Source: Sphingobacteriaceae bacterium (GTDB lineage Bacteria > Bacteroidota > Bacteroidia > Sphingobacteriales > Sphingobacteriaceae). From it: DNA of 64,000 nucleotides. The translations under genes were made by a program, and so were the position numbers. The stretch is from NCBI GenBank assembly GCA_017745075.1, contig JAGIAD010000001.1:499291-563290 (forward strand), written 5' to 3'. A model generated the notes under the pieces. That model saw only the letters and a program-made list of their open reading frames with translations, ran no database searches and was not told the origin of the DNA. This document shows, one piece after another, positions 58,154 through 64,000 of this stretch. Positions within the stretch are counted from its first letter, which is position 1. The number at the start of each line of letters is the position of its first letter.

Positions 58154-58850
58154 TGCAAAGCACGCAGAGAAATGATTAACCACAAAGGCACAAAGAACAC
58201 AAAGTTAATTGCATATTTTGAGCAATATGAATTCCCTAAAGTGAACTAAGATATCTCAGGTGGTAAAAAGGTTCATTGGCATTTAGAAAGCAAAATGACT
58301 GGGAATTGTTTCCGTGAACTCCGTGTTTCCGTGGCAAACTAAAGCATTAGCGGGCAAAATCATTTTACACACAGATACTTTGGATGCGCTATTAACTACA
58401 AACCGCAGAGACAAGATTAACCACAAAGGCACAAAGGGTACAAAGTTAATTGTATATTTTTAGGCAATATAAATGCCCTAAAGTGAACTAAGGTGTCTCA
58501 GGTGGTAAAAAGGTTCATTAGCAATTAGAAAGCAAAATGGCTGGGAATTATTTCCGTGAACTCCGTGTTTCCGTGGCAAACCAAAGCATTAGCCAACAAA
58601 ATCATTTTACACACAGATACTTTGGATGCTTTATTAACCGCAAAACGCACGGAGAAATGATTAACCACAAAGGCGCACAGAACACAAAGTTAATTGTATG
58701 CTTTTAGGCAATATGAATTCCCTAAAGTGAACTAAGGTGCCTCAGGTGGTAAAAAGATTCACTGAACAATTAGAAAGCAAAATGGCTAAAAATTGTTTCA
58801 GTGAACTCCGTGTTTCCGTGGCAAACCAAAGCATTAGTGGGCAAAATCAA
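58154..58850. repeat. Three tandem copies of a ~242-bp non-coding unit
   Basis: GATTAACCACAAAGGC recurs at 58174, 58415 and 58659 (periods 241 and 244). Each unit carries CACAAAGTTAATTG, CTAAAGTGAACTAAG, CAGGTGGTAAAAAG, CCGTGAACTCCGTG, TTTCCGTGGCAAA and, except at the end of copy 3, ATTTTACACACAGATACTTTGGATGC. Copies differ by scattered substitutions. No frame is conserved through all three. The array fills the 834-base gap 58069-58902; a normal promoter-like TATTTTTG near 58890 precedes the next gene. Confidence 0.9.
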
Positions 58851-58902
58851 AAAATTAACCTCATTTTACTGTTAATCCTTAAAAAACTCTATTTTTGTTT
58901 CA

Positions 58903-59709
58903 ATGAGTAACAATAGTCTCTTATTGGTCGATCCGAACTTTAACCCGGATGCATCTGTAAACTGCCATTTACTGTTAAAAATAACGAATGACAGTTTTTC
59001 TTATGCCGTGATAAGTAAGGATACAGAAGAGATTAACGTCATTTTTGATAAACAAGGCTGCTCAGATGTTGAGAAAGACCTCAAACTGGCTTTTGAAACA
59101 GATCGTTACCTCTCTTTAAATTATGCTGCAGTTAAAGCAGCAATACATACTTCCAATTTCATTTTTATCCCTGATGAATGGTTTGACGATGAAAATTTAA
59201 GCGTTTATGCCCAATACCTTGGTTCGGATGCTAAAATTTACACCAAGCACAACAAATCACTTGGTTTTAATACCATTTTTTGTTTAAATGATGATATTAA
59301 GGCAAGTTTGCCACAGGAAACTGATTTGTTTACACAATCAGAACCATTAGTGGCTTTATTTGACCATTTGGCCAACGAATCTTTATTGATCGACTTTACG
59401 GCAGTATCATTCAACGTACTGTATACCAAGGATCAAAAGATTGTTTTCCAGAACCATTACGAATCTGAAACCGCTGAAGAATTTAACTACTTCCTGCTGC
59501 TGATGATAGAACAACTGGGCTTAAATGACAGCATTCCTGTTTACATCCAGGGCATTATTAATGAAGACGATGAACATTACAACTGTTTGTTAAAATACTT
59601 CAATCAGCTTTATTTCTTTTTTCCGGCCGGAAAACAGCATAGTGAATTATTGGCCGATATGCCTAAACATTATTTCAGTGGCCTGCTTGCTTTAGATTTA
59701 TGCGGATAA
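58903..59709 (+). CDS. DUF3822 family protein
   Basis: A 268-residue protein of the Bacteroidota-specific DUF3822 family. It has an actin-like fold outline (LLLKITNDSFSYAVIS at the start, LLIDFTAVSFNVLYTKDQKIVF in the middle). It is nearly always followed by rsmD, as here, with a 10-base overlap. Function not established; the coupling suggests a link to ribosome or envelope biogenesis. Confidence 0.85.
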   Translation: MSNNSLLLVDPNFNPDASVNCHLLLKITNDSFSYAVISKDTEEINVIFDKQGCSDVEKDLKLAFETDRYLSLNYAAVKAAIHTSNFIFIPDEWFDDENLSVYAQYLGSDAKIYTKHNKSLGFNTIFCLNDDIKASLPQETDLFTQSEPLVALFDHLANESLLIDFTAVSFNVLYTKDQKIVFQNHYESETAEEFNYFLLLMIEQLGLNDSIPVYIQGIINEDDEHYNCLLKYFNQLYFFFPAGKQHSELLADMPKHYFSGLLALDLCG

Positions 59710-60236
59710 TTGGCGGCAAATTGAAAGGAATCCGTTTGCAGCCCCCTGCAAACTTACCGGTGCGCCCCACTACGGATATGGCGAAAGAAGCGCTGTTTAA
59801 CATCCTTAACAATCAATACGATTTTGAAAACTGTACCGTACTCGACTTATTCTGTGGTACCGGAAACCTTACCTTCGAATTTGCCTCTCGCGGTGCAGAG
59901 CGTATTTTAGCTGTTGATATGGATTATGGTTGTATTAACTGGGTGAAAAGCACGGCTAAACAGCACCAGTTTGATCAGATTGATGTACGAAAAGGCGATG
60001 TTTTTAAATTATTAAAACAAATGACCGGCAGTTACGACCTGATTTTTGCCGACCCGCCATACAATCTGCCGAATATCCCGCAGATTCCGGTGATGGTTAA
60101 AGAACAGCAGTTACTTAAACCCGATGGCTTACTGATTGTAGAGCACCAGAGTAACATGAAACTGAATACTCAGCCTGGTTACACCGAAACGAGGAAATAT
60201 GGAAATTCCTCTTTCAGTTTTTTTGAGTTTAGTTAA
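59700..60236 (+). CDS. rsmD: 16S rRNA (guanine(966)-N(2))-methyltransferase
   Basis: A 178-residue SAM-dependent methyltransferase that modifies G966 of 16S rRNA. MRIIGGKLKGIRLQPP is the conserved start, RPTTDMAKEALFNIL follows, VLDLFCGTGNLTFEFASRGA is motif I and LIFADPPYNLP is the catalytic DPPY motif IV. Coupled to DUF3822 by overlap. Confidence 0.95.
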   Translation: MRIIGGKLKGIRLQPPANLPVRPTTDMAKEALFNILNNQYDFENCTVLDLFCGTGNLTFEFASRGAERILAVDMDYGCINWVKSTAKQHQFDQIDVRKGDVFKLLKQMTGSYDLIFADPPYNLPNIPQIPVMVKEQQLLKPDGLLIVEHQSNMKLNTQPGYTETRKYGNSSFSFFEFS

Positions 60237-60290
60237 TTGGTTTATTGGTCATTGGTCATTGGTCATTAGTCATTAGTTCAATGCAGCTGC
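60237..60290. repeat. TTCATTGGTCATTAGT low-complexity tract
   Basis: Tandem GTCATTGGTC and GTCATTAGT units directly after the rsmD stop, the same family as at 9150, 11612 and 13866. Confidence 0.7.
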
Positions 60291-60431
60291 CGATTGTAGG
60301 CCCAGGATGACTTAAGGGCTAATTGCTTATTTTGATGATTGATAATTAACTCATCAGTCCGTTCACGCTAACCTCCAAACGCCCGGCGCTAAACTATTTC
60401 TCATTCCGCCATAAAAATCTATATTTGAATC

Positions 60432-60893
60432 ATGAAGATAGCGTTATTTCCAGGCTCATTTGATCCGATAACCATTGCCCACGTAAACATTCTGCAACGT
60501 GCCACTCCACTTTTTGATAAAATTGTAGTCGGTATCGGCTTAAACAGTTCCAAACAGAATTTTTTAAGTGCCGAACAACGGTTTCAGATCCTGCAGACTG
60601 TTTTTAAAGGCTATCAGAACATTGAAATTCAGACCTACGAAGGCTTAACGGTAGATTTCTGCCGGAAAATCGATGCCAAATACATGGTTCGCGGCATCCG
60701 CTCTGCTGCCGATTTCGAATATGAGAGAGCCATTGCACAGATCAATCAAACCATGATGCCAGAAGTAGAAACCATCCTGCTTTTAAGCAAACCCGAATAC
60801 TCGGCCATCAGCTCAACCATTGTTCGCGATATCTTAAGAAACCAGGGTGATGTAAGCCCATTTGTACCTAAAGAGGCACTTGGCTTTTTATAG
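60432..60893 (+). CDS. coaD: Pantetheine-phosphate adenylyltransferase
   Basis: A 153-residue enzyme of CoA synthesis joining ATP and 4'-phosphopantetheine. FPGSFDPITIAHVNIL contains the T/HxxH-type nucleotidyl-transfer motif. MVRGIRSAADFEYERAIAQINQTM and the SAISSTIVRDI loop are CoaD hallmarks. A TATATTTG box (60420-60427) lies immediately before the ATG, so the mRNA may have a very short leader. Confidence 0.96.
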   Translation: MKIALFPGSFDPITIAHVNILQRATPLFDKIVVGIGLNSSKQNFLSAEQRFQILQTVFKGYQNIEIQTYEGLTVDFCRKIDAKYMVRGIRSAADFEYERAIAQINQTMMPEVETILLLSKPEYSAISSTIVRDILRNQGDVSPFVPKEALGFL

Positions 60894-61127
60894 TTTTTAA
60901 TAATGTACAGTCGGGTATTACCACTTGACTGATTAGATATATCTTACGCCACAACTACGCAACTAGTCTTAGCGGCTCGCTAAGACGTAATTATTTCTAT
61001 ACCGAATCAATTTCGTAAAATAAGGCATAATCTAAACTAGACGCTAAGACTAGTAAGGTTAAACCTATAGTATTATCTGTATACATCCTCATCATCTGTG
61101 GTTAAATATTATTTTTTAACTTAACCT

Positions 61128-61155
61128 GTAACGTTTTTAAAAATCTGTTACCTAT
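61128..61155 (+). promoter_or_regulatory. Candidate autoregulatory ECF promoter
   Basis: TGTAAC starting at 61127, a 16-base spacer and a TACCTATT word just before the ATG at 61166 have the layout of an ECF promoter. The same bases also form GTAAC/GTTAC (61128-61132, 61147-61151), a possible inverted site. It differs from the TGTAAGG/CGACTAA motif of the first sigma factor. Confidence 0.35.
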
Positions 61156-61165
61156 TGGGTATACA

Positions 61166-61669
61166 ATGAAAGAAACAGAAGACATATTTCTCAACTTGAT
61201 CAATCAGCACAAAGCCATTATACATAAGATTTCCAAAATGTATATGAAAGATGCCGAAGAACAACGTGATCTGTTTCAGGAAATTGTACTGCAATTATGG
61301 AAAGCATACCCTGGTTTTAAAGGAAACAGCAAGTTTACCACGTGGATGTACCGGGTGTGTTTAAATACGGCCTTAATCTATTTCAAAAAAGACAATAGAA
61401 AACCCGATAAAGCACTTCTGGACGAGAACATCGATGTAATAGATGTAAACGAAAATGAAGGAAAAGAAGAAAAACTAACCTATTTATACGCTGCTGTTCA
61501 AGAATTAAACGCAATAGAAAAAGCATTGGTCTTCCTCTTCCTCGAAAACCAATCACATCGGGAAATTGCCGAAAACCTGGGAATAAGTGAAATTAATGCA
61601 CGTGTAAAGCTTAACAGAACAAAAGAAAAATTACAGTTCATCATAAAGAAAAACGGTTATGAATTTTGA
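61166..61669 (+). CDS. ECF-type sigma-70 family RNA polymerase sigma factor
   Basis: A 167-residue ECF sigma. Region 2 is DAEEQRDLFQEIVLQLWKAYPGFKGNSKFTTWMYRVCLNTALIYFKK. Region 4 is IEKALVFLFLENQSHREIAENLGISEINARVKLNRTKEKL. It overlaps the next gene by 11 bases, suggesting a sigma/membrane-partner operon in which the partner controls the sigma. Targets unknown. Confidence 0.93.
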   Translation: MKETEDIFLNLINQHKAIIHKISKMYMKDAEEQRDLFQEIVLQLWKAYPGFKGNSKFTTWMYRVCLNTALIYFKKDNRKPDKALLDENIDVIDVNENEGKEEKLTYLYAAVQELNAIEKALVFLFLENQSHREIAENLGISEINARVKLNRTKEKLQFIIKKNGYEF

Positions 61670-62264
61670 CGATTTAAAAAATGAATGGAATGCTGAAACT
61701 CCGGAGGGTAGCAACATTTCTACCAATATGCTTAAAATAAAACAGGCACACACTCCCATCGATAAAATAAGAGCCAAAATGAAACATGAATTCTTCTACC
61801 AGCTATTTTTTCTGGCACTTATGACTTTTATTCCCTATCTGGCAGATTTTTCTTCAACGGTTAATCAGGTGTACCTGATGACTTATGCCATTACCTGCGG
61901 TTTTACGGCATATTATTTCTTCAAGTTTTATGTATTTTATAAAAACTCTTACGATTTGAGCATGGACACCCGTAAAAATATCCTCTGGTTTTATTACGAA
62001 ATGAAATTGAACATAGAACTATATAAAGCCTTAACCTACATTGTAGCCTTTATTGTGGTTGGATTTATGTCGGCTTATCTCTTTATCGAAAAAGCCTCTG
62101 TTTTCACAAAGATTTTAACTAAGCTATCGCCTGTATACATCTTATTAAACTGTTTTATCACCATTCTGATTATTGGAGCCATCACCGAACTTTGGGCCTG
62201 GTTTTATTATGGAAAGTATTTAAAGCAGGTAAAAAAAGTGGTTGATGAACTGGATTATGAGTAA
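61659..62264 (+). CDS. Membrane protein, putative partner/anti-sigma of the ECF sigma
   Basis: 201 residues: a ~45-residue N-terminal cytosolic part (FDDLKNEWNAETPEGSN), then four hydrophobic spans (FYQLFFLALMTFIPYLADF, VYLMTYAITCGFTAYYFF, ALTYIVAFIVVGFMSAYLF, SPVYILLNCFITILIIGAI) and a basic tail. No zinc-finger motif. Its overlap with the sigma gene makes an anti-sigma role plausible but unproven. Confidence 0.75.
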   Translation: MNFDDLKNEWNAETPEGSNISTNMLKIKQAHTPIDKIRAKMKHEFFYQLFFLALMTFIPYLADFSSTVNQVYLMTYAITCGFTAYYFFKFYVFYKNSYDLSMDTRKNILWFYYEMKLNIELYKALTYIVAFIVVGFMSAYLFIEKASVFTKILTKLSPVYILLNCFITILIIGAITELWAWFYYGKYLKQVKKVVDELDYE

Positions 62265-62291
62265 TATGCAAGTCTATATTATAAATTACAA

Positions 62292-62361
62292 ATGTCATTC
62301 TGAGCCTGTCGAAGGACTTACTTAAATATCTTGGAGGCGTTTCGACAAGCTCAACGTGACA
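62292..62361. repeat. TGTCAttctGAGCCTGTCGAA ... TTCGACAAGCTCA...TGACA inverted repeat
   Basis: The same element as 3133-3190: outer TGTCA/TGACA and inner GAGCCTGTCGAA / TTCGACAAGCTC with one mismatch. Located between convergent genes. Confidence 0.75.
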
Positions 62362-62444
62362 AACTCAATGGGATTTTGTGCAGTTAGATGTCATCATCTG
62401 ACAGTTAAAGACATTAAAATTCCATCTATAAATTGTTCCGGTCT

Positions 62445-62468
62445 GTGTCAGATAGAAATATCTGACAC
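62445..62468. repeat. GTGTCAGATA-GAAA-TATCTGACAC palindrome
   Basis: A perfect 10-bp hairpin with a GAAA tetraloop. It shares the GTCAGAT word with the palindromes upstream of the Moco operon at 37053-37168. A weaker AGATG/CATCT pair lies at 62386-62398. Confidence 0.75.
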
Positions 62469-62531
62469 CACAGGATATCTGTGGTAAAAAGATGCGGAAC
62501 AAATTCAGCATGACGGGAGCGATAAGAGAAT

Positions 62532-63143
62532 CTACAGAATCCCGCCAGCCCTCAACACATCCATAATAGACGGAAATGTATTTTTAACCACCGGCGAAAT
62601 GTGATTTTTATCCAGCCAAACCGCTTCATCAATGCCTTCTTCCTTTTGAGGAACTAATTTAGGTTCACCTTTAACCTTCATTTTGTACCAATTGGTTTTT
62701 TTGATCACCATTTTGGTACCTATTGGATACACATGATAGGTTTTACAAAGCTTTTCTTCCCGTTTAAATACCCTGATTCCACATTCTTCCTCTACCTCAC
62801 GAACAGCGGCTTCCTTCATTTTCTCCCCATCTTCAAGCTTTCCTTTGGGTAAATCCCATTTTTTATTCCTGAAAATAAACAGGTAGTTGCCCTTCGCACT
62901 TTCTACCAAACCGCCCGCAGCTTTAATAATGGTACAGTCTTTCTTTAATTTCTGAAAGGTTTCTTTCGGATTTTTTGTCAAGAAAATATAACTCTTTTTA
63001 GACCCGTTTTTTAATTTTTTATAAAACGTTTGCAGATTAAAATCCTGAAATTCAAGCTGCTGTATTTTCTCTTTCTGTTCTGGTAAAAAATCAGAAATAA
63101 ACAGGGTGTTATTGTTAATATAAATTCTATAATTCCTTGGCAT
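62532..63143 (-). CDS. NUDIX hydrolase
   Basis: A 203-residue protein. The NUDIX box GKLEDGEKMKEAAVREVEEECGI (Gx5Ex7REVxEExG) lies near residues 112-134, preceded by KKWDLPKGKLEDGE. The N-terminal ~70 residues (RIYINNNTLFISDFLPEQKEKIQ) form an extra basic domain. The substrate is a nucleoside diphosphate derivative of unknown identity. A structured minus-strand transcript ends about 150 bases upstream. Confidence 0.9.
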   Translation of the reverse strand: MPRNYRIYINNNTLFISDFLPEQKEKIQQLEFQDFNLQTFYKKLKNGSKKSYIFLTKNPKETFQKLKKDCTIIKAAGGLVESAKGNYLFIFRNKKWDLPKGKLEDGEKMKEAAVREVEEECGIRVFKREEKLCKTYHVYPIGTKMVIKKTNWYKMKVKGEPKLVPQKEEGIDEAVWLDKNHISPVVKNTFPSIMDVLRAGGIL

Positions 63144-63295
63144 ATAGTTTTAAAACATATTTAAATGAAGCGCAAATAGCCGTTCCGGTAAAATTACTCC
63201 TTCTCCTGTAACCCTTTAAAAGGATATTTTAACTTGGGCAAAATATACATTTGCTTTCCCTAAAGTAGAAAAATTGTTGGGTTATTTGTAAGATA

Positions 63296-63382
63296 TAAAA
63301 AAAGGTTACAACAATTAATGTTGTAACCTTATCTAAATTAACGCTCTCAATCAAAGATTGATGCAAGGCTCTCACCCCTTGC
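63296..63382 (-). ncRNA. Candidate ~87-nt structured small RNA with own promoter and terminator
   Basis: On the minus strand TATATTTG (63389-63396) is a perfect -7 box, predicting a start near 63382. Three stems follow: GCAAGG/CCTTGC (63377-63382 with 63363-63368), TCAATC/GATTGA (63356-63361 with 63347-63352) and a 12-bp terminator AAGGTTACAACA/TGTTGTAACCTT (63319-63330 with 63302-63313) with seven U. No open frame. It is in the 497-base gap before the NUDIX gene. It may be a free sRNA or an attenuated leader for that gene; the 150 bases between terminator and ATG favour a free RNA. Confidence 0.55.
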
Positions 63383-63640
63383 TTGATACAAATATATAAT
63401 AATTTATTAAACTGGTAAAAAAATGAAAAAAATATTTTTGTCGTTTAAATACCCGTTTTTAAACGGCTAAAAGATGAGAGGTTGTATTTACCGGAAAAAA
63501 TATTCTCTATGAAAACTGCTGAATACACTAGATTGTGAAAAAAATAGTTTAATTGTAATAATGGAACGTTTGAACGGAAAACAGTTTTATATTTCCTTCA
63601 AGGAGAAATATTTTTCATAATTTTAGTTTTTTAATCCACT

Positions 63641-64000
63641 ATGCCCATACCTTCATTATCAGAAAAAGATCTGGAAGCATACCGAAATGATCTTTCTGAC
63701 CCGGAAAAATCAACAGGTGAACTCTTCGTCAAATTAAATGGGCTATATGAGCGTTTTGCCGGTAACGAACAGCTTTTAGCAGATTTCGAATACGTTTCGG
63801 CACTTAACAGCCTAGAAAACACTTACGCTTCAAAAAAAGAGCATTTCAATAAAGAAATTACCGAGCTTAAAAGGCAGTTTAAACAATTGGATAACCGGAT
63901 TGTAGCTGCAGAACAAAAGCTTAGGCATGGTATCCCGGAAGATCTGTTGGTAATGGATAAAATTATTGCCGAACAGGAATCTATAGTAGAAGACCAGGAA
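63641..64000 (+). CDS. Coiled-coil protein, 5' part (runs off the window)
   Basis: An ATG at 63641 opens a frame of 120 codons that is still open at the last base. The start reads MPIPSLSEKDLEAYRNDLSD. From residue ~40 the sequence is strongly charged with heptad-like spacing (YASKKEHFNKEITELKRQF, KQLDNRIVAAEQKL), predicting a long coiled coil. Family not assignable from this part. Confidence 0.75.
   Translation, partial: MPIPSLSEKDLEAYRNDLSDPEKSTGELFVKLNGLYERFAGNEQLLADFEYVSALNSLENTYASKKEHFNKEITELKRQFKQLDNRIVAAEQKLRHGIPEDLLVMDKIIAEQESIVEDQE

Noticed and set aside
58154..58850. CRISPR array
   Set aside because: The unit is ~242 bp with copies conserved throughout; there are no short repeats with unique spacers and no cas genes.
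63363..63382. Thiamine (TPP) riboswitch, suggested by GGGGTGAGAGCC on the minus strand
   Set aside because: The rest of the TPP core (CTGAGA...ACCCTTTGAACCTGATC) is missing and the neighbouring NUDIX gene is not a clear thiamine gene.

Overview
The window reads as chromosomal DNA of a Bacteroidota organism, most likely a Sphingobacteriaceae/Pedobacter-type bacterium. Evidence: -33 TTTG / -7 TAnnTTTG promoters (textbook examples before both tRNA pairs), almost no Shine-Dalgarno sequences, a MurF-Alr fusion, a MoaC-MoaB fusion, the DUF3822-rsmD pair, DUF1223 and M60 proteins, and intergenic spaces full of dispersed inverted repeats. No transposase, integrase, phage gene or CRISPR array is visible. 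The assignment rests on gene content and is inference.

Layout. 0-5.3 kb: an NAD(P)-binding protein and a minus-strand tryptophan operon trpD-trpF-trpB-trpA. It is headed by a ribosome-type attenuator: a promoter, a 17-codon leader peptide with three consecutive Trp codons, and a 15-bp terminator stem. trpE, trpG and trpC are absent here. 5.3-17 kb: KirBac potassium channel, esterase, SDR, recR, Na+/solute symporter, LOG-family protein, two tandem membrane-anchored paralogues, ArsC-like protein, DUF502, murF-alr and recX. 17.1-21.2 kb: two near-identical tRNA-Gly(GCC)/tRNA-Leu(UAA) cassettes bracket a serine hydrolase, a ROK sugar kinase and a secreted protein. 21-31 kb: a LytTR/LytS-type regulator pair, a secreted M60 peptidase, PAP2 phosphatase, GT39 glycosyltransferase, a hydrolase and an oxidoreductase.

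31.4-45.1 kb is the most interesting part. An ECF sigma factor and a zinc-finger anti-sigma sit beside a secreted Lys-Met-repeat peptide, a peroxiredoxin-like protein, a DUF1223 thiol protein, a cytochrome b, a Tat-exported MsrP/YedY-like molybdoenzyme, a lipoprotein MsrB and TatA. Four copies of an identical bipartite motif, TGTAAGG-N15-CGACTAA, lie immediately upstream of the sigma gene, the peptide gene, the DUF1223-cytochrome-MsrP operon and msrB. I read this as one sigma regulon for periplasmic methionine-sulfoxide repair, with the peptide as a sacrificial oxidant sink. It is analogous to the SigF/YedY1/YedZ1/MrpX hypochlorite response of Azospira but assembled from different parts. A ten-gene molybdenum-cofactor operon follows directly (xdhC, mocA-like, moaA, moeA, a TauE-family permease, a cysteine-free sulfite-oxidase-fold protein, moaD, moeB, moaE, moaCB) and can supply the cofactor.

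45-64 kb: hypothetical proteins, a cold-shock protein, an SMP-30 protein, a heterodimeric ABC exporter with one degenerate ATP site, a LURP-one-like protein, cvfB, a four-helix-bundle sensor, a RecD-like helicase, a diadenylate-cyclase-like protein, three tandem copies of a ~242-bp non-coding repeat, DUF3822-rsmD, coaD, a second ECF sigma operon, a NUDIX hydrolase, a candidate ~87-nt structured small RNA with its own promoter and terminator, and the start of a coiled-coil gene that runs off the end.
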